Assembly (NCBI RefSeq): GCF_040954645.1
Contig: NC_092807.1
Coordinates: 25,195,809-25,259,808 of the forward strand
DNA length: 64,000 bases
Source: Diabrotica undecimpunctata
Taxonomy: Eukaryota > Arthropoda > Insecta > Coleoptera > Chrysomelidae
Direction: 5' to 3'
Notes under the pieces: generated by a model
What the model was told of the DNA's origin: nothing
The model's database searches: none
What the model saw: the letters and a program-made list of their open reading frames with translations, nothing else
Shown here: positions 45,456 to 57,947 of the stretch, one piece after another
Position numbering within the stretch: the stretch's first letter is position 1
Layout: each line of letters starts with the position of its first letter
Position numbers and translations under genes: made by a program

Positions 45456-47318
45456 AACTTCCAGAAGGACAAAAGAAGAAAATAAATCCAAACCGTTAAT
45501 ACATAATCTTGGAGAAGAAGAAAGAAAATGGATATATGGCATACAAGCCACAATCGCTACACAAACAGTTCAGTTTCAAACTGTTGTTTCCAAAAGAAAC
45601 AAAAAAAAAATAGTAAGAGTCTTCCACGAAACAAAAACTTACGATAAGACTTAAAAGGAACGGAAGAATCATTACAATCTTCCAAAGAAATAGAAAAATA
45701 TTACAGTCCATCGTCAATAATAAAAAATCGTGATGTTGGATGTAACACACCACAACAATAAAAAAAGTTGAACAGTAAAACATTTTTGACACCTAATTGA
45801 ATTCAATATGGTCGTCATACAAATCACAAAGAAATGTTTACCATTCTTTAGCAGAACTCCAATAGAGTCAAAATAATATAAACTTTTAATTCTCAGTGGG
45901 TCATTTACGGTAGCACCAGAACTATTTCAATTGTTAAACAAACGTGGTCTTAACGTCGACATAAAGATAAAAGATAAATTCACAATAGGTGGCAGCGGGT
46001 TGTTTCACCTCTGTATATACAAAGAGTCACAATAGACAACAGCAAACTACTTCAACCTCACTTGTACCGTATCATGAACACAAGATAATAAATAAAAGCT
46101 TTTAAGCCTTAGCCAAAAGTCTCAAAGCAAAAAGATATATGTGGTCTAATAAACTATTAGAAGACCGCAAAAATGTCAACGACAAAAAAAGAAAGCTGCT
46201 GCTTATACAACAGTCTGACATCACACAAATAACTCAAGATACAATAATACAGGTCACGTGCCTGTACGTCCTACAGGACATCTCGAGAAAAAAAAGGTAA
46301 AACCACAAATAACAATAAATTCCAGTACCAAAAACATACTTCTACTACATCTGACCACACAAAGACATAAAATTAACATAACAGAAGGAGAGTAACAATA
46401 TTTCCGCTCTATATTCTCAACAAAGACGCCTTAGGCAGAGAAAAACGAAGTCATATCATTACTTCCTTATACTTTTAAAACAAAAGAACCATGGACTGTA
46501 AATTATAGAAAGCATTTTCCTTTTCAGGAAATAAAATTTTCTTTTCAAAGTACGAAAAAGTTAAACATGGAAAAATAAATTTTTAAAATAAACGAAAGAC
46601 AAATTAAAAAGAAAATTTAACAGATAACAGACTAAAAAAACATATTAAAAACATCCTAAAATCAAAGAACTCAACTTCAAATCCTCGAAAAAAGAATATT
46701 TCGCGTAAGTATTCTACACGAATCCAGATAACATATTTTAAAATAAGGTAGGTCGGGACAGCCTGTATATAGATATAATTCCCAACTGTTTGCCGTAAAT
46801 AGAAACCATGAATCAAGGTCAAGAAATAAAATTCACTTAATTGATTTTTCAAATAACGAACACTAAGAGCCATTTCGTTTATTTAAAATAAACACATTGA
46901 GGAATATAATTATTATGGTTCTATCAACAAATAAGACTGAACTGCAAAGAAAGCCATCGTTTAGATACGAATTAATTTATGGACATAAACAAAATTTCTC
47001 TAACATGGAATGTTTATTCTAGACGAGTCTGGGAATACACCGAATTAAGAATACCGACAAAAAGAAATTCGAATGTAAACAGTAAATTATTACATCATTC
47101 CAAATACGTTTTAAGTGTTTCACAAAATTAAAAATAAGACGAGAATATTTCTACGCAATTTTACGAAGATTAAATTAAAGGAAAACGAAAATCGTACCAG
47201 TTAAACTGATTAAACAAAAATTGGGTAAAAGCAAATACACAAACAACTTGAGTCTAAAATACGAAATGTAAACAGAAATCATAAACATATTACGGTGTTT
47301 TTATAATGAAGATACACG
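45456..47318. other. LTR element interior without recognisable genes
   Basis: A-rich on the plus strand, no gag or pol motifs in any frame. This is where the 5' half of an autonomous element's genes should be. Confidence 0.5.
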
Positions 47319-47337
47319 CTCCACGATTGGCGCGCCA
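47319..47337 (-). promoter_or_regulatory. Primer-binding site
   Basis: On the minus strand TGGCGCGCCAATCGTGGAG starts four bases after the 5' LTR. TGG matches the CCA end of a tRNA; the tRNA species was not determined. Confidence 0.65.
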
Positions 47338-47341
47338 TTTA

Positions 47342-48456
47342 TGTAACACTTGCCGTGCTACAATAATATTACAAGGCCAGAATCGCTCGTTGTCGAAGAG
47401 AATAGGGCGGGGTTATAGAAACTATATCGTATTTTAAATTCAAGCACAATTAGATAATATGAAATTATAATTTATTATTGGACGCCACCCCTGGTTTATC
47501 CTCGAAGGGGAAGAGCAAAAAAATTAAGATTTATTGAAAGTTTACAAGAAAACTATTCTTTATTATTTCTTAGTATTGAACAAAAAGAAAACATTAAAAG
47601 TTACGTTATCCCAAAGGGATTCCAAAATATTATTTTATGTTAACATTATCATAAACAAAAAATCTTTGTATCGTATTAAATTAAGAATTGGTTATAAGGA
47701 AAATGAATGTATATATATATATTAACCCCAAATTTCGAAATTTGTTTACATTGAAAATAATATAGTTATTTATCAACTAGGAACAATGAAGAAAATAAAC
47801 CTTTAAATTAAATTAGAACACTTCACTATATTTTAATTTTTTTGAGTTCATAATCATTTCTGTTGTCTTGAAAGTAGGTATAATAAAAATTGGTACAACC
47901 TTAATCTGCTCTGTTTCTCTTCTTATTTAATCAGTCACCAAATAAACCATTGATTCAGCTACATACTATATCAAATCACCACCATCCTAGATAAGAGGGG
48001 TTAGGTATTCCATAAAAAGATACTGCTACTGGGCCATGATCTGGAATAACTCCATAGCAATACTATCTTGCGACGAGTATTAGAAATATAATATCAGCAT
48101 TATAGCCTCTCCAATAAGGGTCTAAAAAAATAAATATCTATCTAAAATATGGACAAGAAAGGGATTTATTAGCTTACCTCTGAATTGAGACCCACTTTGG
48201 AAACACGTCTTAACGGTTGGACGGTCTTAACAGAAAAGAGCGAAGCGCTATCATGGCGCCTGAATCTGGAAATTGGGCGTGAGTGACAAGTTGAAAAATA
48301 TGCTCATCTACCGGATATATTTGGGAATTACAGAAGAATCCTTGAGTCGGCTACAGGTAGGTACTTGACAGATAGATGGGGCTATTAGTTTTATTAAAAA
48401 AAAAATATAATCGAAATATATAATGAGTTTCTTTTAAATCTTTTGAAACGGTTACA
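47342..48456 (-). repeat. Right LTR (5' LTR of the minus-strand element)
   Basis: 1115 bp, near-identical to 41382-42500. The internal short open frame at 47534 is a twin of that at 41573 and has no gene character. Confidence 0.9.
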
Positions 48457-49850
48457 AGCCAAAAACAACAAAGCTAGTGGACCAGATCGAATATACAGCG
48501 AATGGCTAAAATTACTCTCAAATGACAATATAAAAGAACTCACTGTACTTTTCAATCAAATATATGATACCAGTGAAATTCCATGAGACTGGTTAAAATC
48601 GATCTTTATTCCTCTACCTAAGAAACCAAACGTTAAGAAATGTAGCGACTGTAGACTCATTAGTTTAATGAGCCATGCCGTTAAAATACTGTTGCATATT
48701 CTTCTAAATCGAATTAACAACAAGTGCGAAGAAATAATTAGTCAAGAGCAGTTCGGGTTCCGGAGATGCCTTGGAACTAGAGAAGCACTATTTTCTATGC
48801 AAACACTCCTTCAACGATGTTGGGAGGTAAGAAAACCCGTATATATGTGCTTCATTGATTTTGAAAAGGCATTTGATCGCGTTCAGCATACCAGACTAAT
48901 TACCGCCTTGCCGAGCATCCAATTAGATGAGAAAGACATCAAACTTATTGCCAAACTTTACTGGAACCAAACAGCCATTATTAATACCAACAACAGAGAA
49001 TCAAAGCCAATCAGTATTGAACGAGGCGTAAGACAAGGCCGTATACTATCTCCCACCCTCTTTAACGTGTATTCTGAGAATCTATTTAGGGAAGCTTTAA
49101 AAGATCAAAAAGGAATTATCATAGGAGGAGAAATAATTAACAATATACGGTACGCCGACGATACTGTGATTCTAGCTGAAAACATCGACGATCTGCAGGA
49201 GCTAATCAATAGAGTTGACATGGAATGCACAAATTGGGGACTGTCGATAAATATCGATAAAACTAAATACATGGTGACCAGTAAAGTGGATATCGGCGCA
49301 ACCCAACTGATATTAAACCAACAACCGCTGCAGAGAGTTCAGAGATTCAAATACCTTGGATGTTGGATTACCCAAAATCTAGATCCATCCTTCGAAATTC
49401 AATGTAGAATTGAACAGGCAAGAAACTCATTTCAAAAATTCAAGCCTCTATTATCCAATAACTCATTAAATTTGGAAATCCGTGAAAAGTTTACAAGATG
49501 TTACGTGTGGTCTGTACTTTTGTATGGATGTGAAACTTGGACTTTAAACGCCGATATCATGAATAAAATCGAGGCGTTTGAGATGTGGTTGTATCGAAGG
49601 ATACTAAAAATTCCATGGACTAGCAGAACCAGAAACGAAGAAGTTCTTCGAAGAATGGGACATCAACGAACTCAATTAAATATTATTAAGAGGCGTAAAC
49701 TAGAATATCTTGGACATATAATCAAAGGACCAAGATATGAGTTCCTTCGGCTAATTGCGGACCGATTGCTATACGTAGCGCAAGACCGAGATCAGTATAA
49801 AAATATTATAAGCATGGTAGTCGCCGACGTTCCGTAGGGATATGGCACTC
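48457..49850 (+). pseudogene. RTE-like LINE, 3' part (reverse transcriptase)
   Basis: It continues the LINE from 41381. KASGPDRIYSEWLKLLSND and an in-frame TGA come first. A 389-codon open frame follows with EEIISQEQFGFRRCLGTREA, VYMCFIDFEKAFDRVQHTRL (motif A), GVRQGRILSPTLFNVY (motif B), NIRYADDTVILAENIDDLQE (motif C, catalytic YADD) and RFKYLGCWI. The C-terminal YGCETWTL, RRILKIPWTSRTRNEEVLRR and KLEYLGHIIKGPRYEFLRLI are followed by a deletion of the GKRGPGRR block. Motif B has RILSP where active copies have D-x-LSP. The 3' end GGCACTCTAAGAAGAAGA runs into (TA)n. Confidence 0.85.
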
Positions 49851-49858
49851 TAAGAAGA

Positions 49859-50004
<146 letters not shown>

Positions 50005-50029
50005 TTATTATGGTTTCATTTGTACCCAA

Positions 50030-51485
50030 AAGTATCTGCTTAACAAATCTAAAAAACTGGCCCGTATGAAACATAAAAAAGCAATTTCTTTCCTTTTGAA
50101 GGTACAAATGGACATTGCACTTCTGACATTTCCATCTTGAATTTGCTGTACAACTAGGGTTTTTGCATCTTAAATATAAAGGTAGCTGTGGGTGCTCTGG
50201 AAAATGTCCAATATTAGCAAATTGCACCTCAGTAAGAGGTATAATTTCAATGTTTTGGTGTTTTGCAGCTACTACTGGACTAGATGTATCGCTTGAAGGT
50301 CTTTCCCGTTTCAGTTATTGAAAGAGTTGACTTTTATGAGGACTTCACCAAATTTCATCCTAAAGTGTAGAAGGTCCATGATATCTTTTTGTGGAATTCC
50401 CAAAGTATGCATGTCTCGTTTATACTCTAAGCAAGAGTTTGTTAGGGCCATGTTAACTGCATGAGAGATTAGTCGAACAGTCCACTTTCTGCAAAATATT
50501 TTATCCTTATTATATTTTTGTATAACTTCGCGTCGACTTACGTCAATGAAAAATTTTGTTTTTTTATTCCAACGAACTAATATTCTATACCAATCCCAAC
50601 GAAGTTGTAGACCATGATCACTGGCTTGTTATCTAACCATCTGGTTACTCCAATTCCATCAGAAGAGATAATGTGTTCCGTTGATCCTCTCTCGTTTTTT
50701 GAAAAATATTTTACATCAGTTAGAAACTCTATTGATCCTCGCAGTACCAGCAAGAAGTATTGATTTTTGGTTGAGAATTTGTAAAAGGTTATAGCTCGTA
50801 AAATAATTGTCAGAGTACAATGCATGCTTATTAGGTTCAAGTACTTTTGATAATTGCATTACAATAGCTGCACTCTATCCATATTTCAAATAATTTCTAT
50901 TTCTGTGGTACGACCTTGATAGATTAGAAAATTGTAAATCAATCCACTTTTACCACCCAATAACTACAGTTTTACAGCCCATGGATTGGGTTTGTTTTTG
51001 ATGTATTGCTTTATAGACGATCTCCCTTTGAAGGGCATGATTTGTTCGTCTATGCAAACATTTGTTTCTATCTGCAGTTCTCTACATCTCTTTAGGACTG
51101 ATTCAAAAACTGGTCGAACTTTCCATAGTTTGTCGATGCTCTGTCTGGATTCCAAATTGTCAACACAATGTAAGTGGATGCGAAGTATGAAAAACGATTT
51201 AATGTCATTGTGTGTGGAAAAATATTATTATTAAGATTTGTTCCAATACATTCGCAGTCTTGGGGAAAAGACGCTGTACAAAAATATTTGTACCGATAGA
51301 AGACACAATATTTGATTTTCGGAAAATTTTGACCCCATTTTTCCCAGTATGGCATTTATCGTTATTAAAATTCCTTTTTTTGCAGTGGTGTACATACCGA
51401 CTGGTACAGGGGTAAGAAATCTAGGGCGCATTCCTATATTTTCAAGTAGTACAAGGAAGGTGATTTGAGCCAATATGAAACTCAC
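50030..51485 (-). pseudogene. piggyBac transposase relic 3
   Basis: In shifting frames the minus strand reads FPHTMTLNRFSYFASTYIVL, SRQSIDKLWKVRPVFESVLK, CRELQIETNVCIDEQIMPFK, GRSSIKQYIKNKPNPWAVKL, GSTEHIISSDGIGVTRWLDN and KPVIMVYNFVGIG. It ends in a Cys-rich tail, LRCKNPSCTANSRWKCQKCN, typical of the piggyBac C-terminal zinc-binding domain. DEQIMPFKGRSS is the family's Asp-containing hallmark. About eight stops or frameshifts; the N-terminus and ends were not found. It is of a different lineage from relics 1 and 2. Confidence 0.85.
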
Positions 51486-51714
51486 TGATTTAAATTTAAT
51501 TGCATAAAATAATAATATTTTTGAACATGCCGTACATTTTTCACGGATTACACGGTTTCATGTGCTTATGAGAGGAAAATTAATTTCCCTTTGATAAGTG
51601 GAATATTACGATCAAAAATTTCTCTACGGGATTGCTATACTTTGTTAATATTAACATCAATTTTCAATGAAAACAAAATTCCGTACAAAAAAATGGTTCT
51701 AAATGGCTTCTTCT

Positions 51715-52418
51715 TCTTTAGGTGCCGTCTTCTTAGCGAATGTTGGCGATGACGTCTACCCGGGCCGCGTCTGCCTTCTATTTTGCCTTCTATAATAAGC
51801 TGAAGGAAGTTATTCCTGTCGTGTCTAAATATGTGTCCAAGATAACACGTTTTACGCTTCTTGACAATTTCTTTGAGTTCACGTTCTCTATTCATACGCC
51901 TTAAAACTTCTTCATTTCTAACGTGGTCGGTCCATGGAATTTTCAGCATACGACGAAATACCCACATCTCAAAGCTCTCTAAACGTCGTAACGAGCTGAC
52001 TGTTAACGTCCAAGCTTCCACGTCGTGTAATAGTACACTATATACATAACACTTTATCATGCGGTATCGTAGGGACAAATCAAGATTACGGGTAGTGAGT
52101 AACTGTCGCATCTTTAAGAAGGTGTTTCTTGTCTGTTCTATTCTACATTTAACCTCTTGGTCTTGGTCTAAGGTTTCATGTATCCAACAGCCTAGATACT
52201 TAAACTTTTTCACTTGTCCAACTAGATTGTTGTTGACTAGTATGTTTATAACTGGTGTGTGTTTTTTTGAAATTACCATTGTTTTGGTTTTTTTTTACAT
52301 TCACCTCAAGGCCGTATAGTTCTCCTTCGCGCACTACTTTGGTTAACAGAATTTGTAGTTCTTCTTCACTGCCAGCAATCAGTACCGTATCATCGGCATA
52401 TCTGATATTGTTCACGAT
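51715..52418 (-). pseudogene. RTE-like LINE 3' fragment
   Basis: The minus strand begins NNIRYADDTVLIAGSEEELQ (catalytic box). After a frameshift it continues KFKYLGCWIHETLDQDQEVK, CRIEQTRNTFLKMRQLLTTR, YSVLLHDVEAWTLTVSSLRR, RRMLKIPWTDHVRNEEVLRR, KTCYLGHIFRHDRNNFLQLI and EGKIEGRRGPGRR. It is the same family as 48457-49850 and keeps the GRRGPGRR block lost there. The 3' terminus GGCACCTAAAGAAGAAGAAG lies at about 51715. 5'-truncated at the palm. Confidence 0.8.
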
Positions 52419-52419
52419 T

Positions 52420-53118
52420 TAAATGGCTTAAAAAATTCACTAAATGGCTTAAAAAATATTATAGTGCAGGTTGAGAGCCAGCTCCCGTAGAAAATATGTT
52501 TATGATGCGGTTTATTTACGGATTCCTGTTCAGAAATGTCCCCTTTAAACAAATCAGATAGGTGTCCAACTAAATTTTTGGACAGAAATTGTTTAAACAA
52601 TTTTTTAAACAAATTCCAAAAATTACCGGTTTTTGCTCAAAAGAATATTTTTTTAGGTTTCTTATTTTATTTTAAAAAAAGTGTCTTGCCATTTTTCTCC
52701 AAAGTTGATAGTTTTAAAGTTATAAGCAATTAAAAATATCAAAAAAGCGAAAATACGCACTTTCGAGGCTGGAAAACTCATATGAAAATTATTATTTTTC
52801 AGGTTGCTAAGTTTGTTTTATTCTTTTCATTACCAAGAAATTTATCTTAAAGTAATTAATAATAATAAGTTTTGAGCTGGCGGCAAGGATCAATAACAAA
52901 TTAATAATAACAGGAATAACGTCGGTGGCAGGGTGTTGAGGAGGCGGCCTCCTGTCATATAAACAGCTAAAGCCCAACGACAACAACCACAAGGGAGCCA
53001 AACAACAACAAAACAACAAGAGCTCCACTCGCTGAAGGTGCTGCGCTAAATTATCAGCTGGATTATCATCACTCAAGTGGGACGACCGAGGCAGCGCATG
53101 AAATGGACTGTCTCTCTG
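52420..53118. other. Junk between LINE fragments; possible 5' end of R2-like element
   Basis: TTAAATGGCTTAAAAAATTC-type short repeats lie at 52420-52455. From about 52870 the base composition becomes GC-richer and leads into the R2-like protein remains, so this may be its 5' region. No certain gene. Confidence 0.35.
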
Positions 53119-56097
53119 AAATGACTAATGATATTTAATATGACGAACCTCGGTCTAGAAACGATCGGCTATCGACAACATCTGTATGCCGAATTTTGCA
53201 GGGAGTACCCAGAGATTCAAGTCTCTGAAAAGCGAATAGCAGATCAATACCGGGTAATTATAAGAAATAATCTTATCCTAGAGACTAGACGCGATACCAT
53301 CAAGAGCAAAGTCGAACGGGAGATTCATAACCAAGTGCTAGTTGTGGATCAAGTCCATAATGAAATCCCTAATGAGCAGATTCCTGAGCCTCTCATACAA
53401 GAAACTCAACTTGTTAATAGGTAGCAGGACAACAACGAGTTACTCGATAGCCTGGTAAGAGAAATGGCACGTACCGTACAAGAGCTTAATGGAACAAACC
53501 TACTTAGCAGACCACCACTACCAAAAATAAACTCTTGTAAGAAACTAGGTGCGCTGTTACAAATTATGAACACTGAAATCCTATCCAATTATATCGTGGA
53601 AGCTCATACATTAGAATATTTACATATGCTGATTTACTGTGCAGCAACAGCAACTGCTAATGTTATGAGCATTAAGATCAGAGCAACAGCCTACTAATAT
53701 CGGATGGACAGATAACAGAGTTTCACCTTGGGAAAAACGGCTGCTAATTAAAATTGAAGCATATCGTACGAGTAGAAAAGTAATCAGAAGAGCTAAAAAA
53801 ATAATGCTAACCGCCACAAGAGACTCACAATATAATCCAGAAAACAACACAGCACAACAGTGCATGGATACAATAAAACAAAAACTTTCCCTTTACTCAG
53901 GCCGACCAAGGAGATACAAAATTAGTAACAAACGAAAATCCGACAATACACTTTTTGAGAATGCCGAGAAGACGTTCTATCGGACACTCAATTCTACTGC
54001 AGAAAGTGCCAATAAATCCTACCCCAAGCCAAGAAGGAATCCATGAGTTTTGGGCAAATCAACTTTCCACGCTAGCTGCTCTTAACACCAATGCTGGATG
54101 GATCGAAGCTACAGCGCACAACTGCCAACACTACGTTACTGCTCGCTACGAACTCTTCACTACTGAAGAAGTTTCAAATATTATCAATGAGCTTCATAAC
54201 TGGAAATCTCCTGGACCAGACGGCATCCAGATTTTCTGGCTTAAGAAGTTCTGGAGTATTCATGAGTGCTTAGCAGCATTAATTAATTACAGTATTTCTA
54301 ATCCGCAGGAACTACCATTTTTCTTAACCCAGGGAACAACTTATTTAATACCAAAAGATCAAAATAACACCCAAGACAACCAAGTATCGCCCAATTACTT
54401 GTCTTCCAACTCTGTATAAATTGGTCACATCCTGTGTAACCCGGCGTATCTACCAACACTGTGCTTTAAAAAATATTATAGAGCCTCCATCGAAAGGTGC
54501 GCTAAGGGTTCCATGGGCTGCAAAGAACAACTTATCATCGACTGTGTCATTTCTAACTAAACATATAGTAAAAAAAGGAATCTCTTTACTGCTTTCATCG
54601 ACTACAAGAAAGCGTTTGATTCAGTGCCGCATGAATGGCTTATAGATATATTAAAAATATATATACTCTATGATAACATAGTGACCTTTTTAAAACATAT
54701 AATATCAGATTGGAAGACAAAAATTCACCTCCAAATACCTGGTGAAAACAATATCGAAACTGAAAATATTGCAGTCAACTGGGGCCTATTTCAAGGAGAG
54801 CCGTTGAACCCACTGTGGTTTTGTCTAGCGATGAACCACCTATCCCAGCTACTGAACTCAAGTGACACAGGTTTTAGCATCAAAAATAATGTTACTGTTG
54901 TGGCAAAGCTTAATCATCTATTCTATATGGATGATTTAAAACTATTAGCTTCTACTTAAAGCCACCTGGATCAGATGCTGAAAACAGTAGAAAATTTCTC
55001 TAATGATATTAGTATGCACTTCGGTCTTGACAAGTGCCGTGTCTTAAATATAATCAAAGGAAAGGTTGAGCCCAGTGGATTCGATATACAAAATGACCAG
55101 AACATTAAGGCCATGGGTGAAAATGATATGTATAAATACCTCGAAATAAAGCAAGCGCGGAAGATTGACTATAAGCAAATGAAAACTGAGATAACTACTG
55201 AATTTATACGAAGGGTAAAACAGCTGCTTCGTTCACACCTTAATAGTAAAAATTTGTTTAAGGCAATAAACACCTATGCATGTTTCGCGATTGGCTACTC
55301 ATTTGGTATTGTTAAGTGGGCAAAAACGGATACAGAAAATCTTCAGCGAAAAGTACGAACACACGTCACAAAGGCACAAAAATCTCGAAGTGCAGTAGAA
55401 AGAACGACATTACCGCGGTATTTAGGAGGACGAGGACCTATGGATATAAGTGAGCAACTAGAAATATGACTAATTTAAGAGCTTATTTTCAGGTGCAGGC
55501 TGAGACATCTACTTTACATCGCGCGATTTGTGCAGTAGATGATACAGCACCGATCAAACTGAGGGAACCAGAAATGCGCTTAAACCATCTTACTAAGGAC
55601 GAAAAAATGCGCACCTGGTTGGGTAAACCTCTGCACGGGAGACATCCCAATGAGGTCAGTCAAGACCATGTCGACAATATAGTGTCGAACTATTGGCTGA
55701 CATGAGGAAAGATGTTCCCTGAAACAGAAGGTTCATTACTCCCCATTCTGGATCAGGTTATACCAACTAAAAATCACCTGAAATATATCGTCAAAGACCT
55801 TCAGGTCCAAAATGACAAATGCCGATATGGATGTCAAACTCAAGAAACCATCCAACATCTTACCGGAGACTGCCAGGCATTTACTGCAACTGAATATAAG
55901 GAACGACACGACTCAGTAGGAAAGATCCTTCATCAAACTGGGACTTCTCCAAACAAATCATCTACTATATTATCAATACGTTCCTGAAAGTATTCTTGAG
56001 AATAACAACTACAAGCTATACTGGGATAGCACTGTACTCAGAGACCAAACAGTGGCACATAATAGATCAGATCTCATACCAGTTAATAAACTTAAGA
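53119..56097 (+). pseudogene. R2-superclade-like LINE, broken
   Basis: One protein can be followed through at least eight frame changes. The order is LETIGYRQHLYAEFCREYPE; LLSRPPLPKINSCKKLGALL; NEFWANQLSTLAAL; SPGPDGIQIFWLKKFWSIHE (RT motif 1-2); AFIDYKKAFDSVPHEWLIDI (motif A); NHLFYMDDLKLLAST (motif C, YMDD-type); YKYLEIKQARKIDYK; TLPRYLGGRGPMDISEQLEI; and the Cys/His finger CRYGCQTQETIQHLTGDCQ. The YMDD-type box and the C-terminal finger before the expected endonuclease suggest an R2/NeSL-like LINE. The endonuclease is cut off near 56097, where an I-like element takes over in the same open frame. Clade assignment is tentative. Confidence 0.65.
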
Positions 56098-57801
56098 GAC
56101 AATCTAGTAATATATGTTAAAAGTAAAAATATAGAATTAGCTACGCAAATTTTACAGAGAACATTAAACAGCTTAGAAATGTGGTCTTTAGAGACTGGTT
56201 TAACTTTTTTAACTGAGAAGACTAAAGTAATAATGTTTGACAAAAGAAGAGCAGAATAGAACTTAAACTTGTATCTAAATGGTCATTATCTGAAACAAGT
56301 CCGCGAAATCAAATTTTTGGGTGTAATATTTGACTCACAACTCACATGGACTTCACATATCAACAATTTGATCAAATCCTGTCAACAAAGTAGGGTTTTA
56401 ACCTTAGAAATAGAAATGCCACTATACCTCAGAAGACAATATATATTACTATGCTACGCTTCAAAAATTCTAAGCGCAAATATAGGATCATACCTTTCTC
56501 GCAAGTTTAGTATTGGAAGAATCACTAGAACAATACACAAATTACACCACCAAGACCGTACCATTTTACGAACGAGTTAAAAGACTACCGTATTATATTA
56601 ATCAAATCACCTTGGCACTCATAAAAATATACCAGATACCTCACTCGACAGTTTCTTTACCAATAGTAGACCTCTCCTTACTTAATCATGATAAGCATTC
56701 ACATATTTCTGCTGAGGTCAGGCTACAGTATCATGCAAATTTACAAATTGTTCTTCACTGATGCCTCCAAAGATTGCAACGGAGTAGCAGCTTCTACTGT
56801 ATCAGAACACGTAATTTCTGCCACTAGATTAACTGACGGATGTAGTATCTATACCGCAGAGCTCCAAGCAATACTTGACACACTAAATCATTGTAAAACC
56901 ACAGATGAAAAACAAATAATAATATTATCGGATTCATTAAGTTCTTTAGAGGCCATTAAAAAAGTTTATCCTACACACACCAATCTATTCCTAATTAAAG
57001 ACGCGTTATAACAGCTCCAATTTTCTGGGAAAAACATATCATTTATGTGCCTCCCATCATATGTCGAAATAACTGGTAATGAGCTAGCAGGCAAAACAGC
57101 GTTTGAAGCAATAAACAATGTGAACCATGAATTCCGACTACAACAGGTATACCAATATCAGATACTAAAACTTTATTCAAGACTCATGTAAATAAAATCT
57201 GGCAAGAAATATGGGATCAAACAAACACAAATCTTAAAAGCATCAAACCAGACGTATCTTCAAAAAATCTTCCTATACCAAAGTCAAATAATAATATTAT
57301 CAGATTCATTAAGTTCTTTAGAGGCCATTAAACAAGTTTATCCTACACACACCAATCTATTCCTAATTAAAGACGCGTTACAACAGCTCCAACTTTCTGG
57401 GAAAACCATATCATTTATGTGGGTCCCATCACATGTCGAAATAACTGGTAATGAGCTAGCAGGCAAAACAGCGTTTGAAGCAATAAACAATGTGAACCAT
57501 GAATTCCGACTACAACAGGTATACCAATATCAGATACTAAAACTTTATTCAAGACTCATGTAAATAAAATCTGGCAAGAAATATGGGATCAAACAAACAC
57601 AAATCTTAAAAGCATCAAACCAGACGTATCTTCAAAAAATCTTCCTATACCACCAAAACGAAAAGACCAGGTAATTATCAGCAGACTCCGGCTTGGCCAT
57701 ACACGACTTACGCACGGCTACATAATCTCCAAAGAACCACTACCAATGTGCCAAAGATGCCAAACACTGTTCACAGTCAACCATATAATAATATAATGTC
57801 C
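56098..57801 (+). pseudogene. I-like LINE (host of the nested insertion), 5'-truncated
   Basis: It starts inside the catalytic box (DNLVIYVKSKNIELATQILQ) and runs through REIKFLGVIFDSQLTWTSHI. The RNase H domain follows: FFTDASKDCNGVA, IYTAELQAILDTL, IILSDSLSSLEAI, FMWVPSHVEITGNELAGKTA. The C-terminal block RLRLGHTRLTHGYIISKEPL, PMCQRCQTLFTVNHI is cut at CPEYTS by the 5.2 kb element; the last codons are at 63051-63152. It has several stops and a 371-bp tandem duplication. Confidence 0.8.
56913..57655. repeat. Tandem duplication of a 371-bp RNase H segment
   Basis: CAAATAATAATATTATCGGA at 56913 and CAAATAATAATATTATCAGA at 57284 start two nearly identical copies. The first copy has TTATAACAGC, a stop, where the second keeps TTACAACAGC. 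Confidence 0.9.
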
Positions 57802-57947
57802 AGAGTACACCTCAGTTGTGTGCTGGCATCGATAGTGTCCACATCAATTAAGTGCTAATTAGTTTTCAATTTCTAAGCAGTTAAAGTTTAGTTTTTTAAA
57901 CAGTAAGGAATAATAAAACAAGGTAGGATTGTTCTTTATATTTAAAA

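Larger units (their letters stand above)
41382..48456 (-). mobile_element. LTR retrotransposon, mostly non-coding, inserted in the LINE
   Basis: Two almost identical LTRs enclose a 4841-bp interior. AGCC flanks it on both sides (41378-41381 and 48457-48460), a 4-bp target duplication; AAGCC if one shared A is counted. The LINE frame resumes exactly across the insertion. The minus orientation follows from the primer-binding-like TGGCGCGCCAATCGTGG next to the right LTR, the GGGGAGGG purine tract next to the left LTR, and the integrase on the minus strand. No gag, protease, reverse transcriptase or RNase H could be recognised, so it resembles a large non-autonomous derivative. Confidence 0.85.

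Noticed and set aside
41573..47725. Duplicate short open frame at 41573 and 47534
   Set aside because: It lies inside the two LTRs and is duplicated with them; no protein features.
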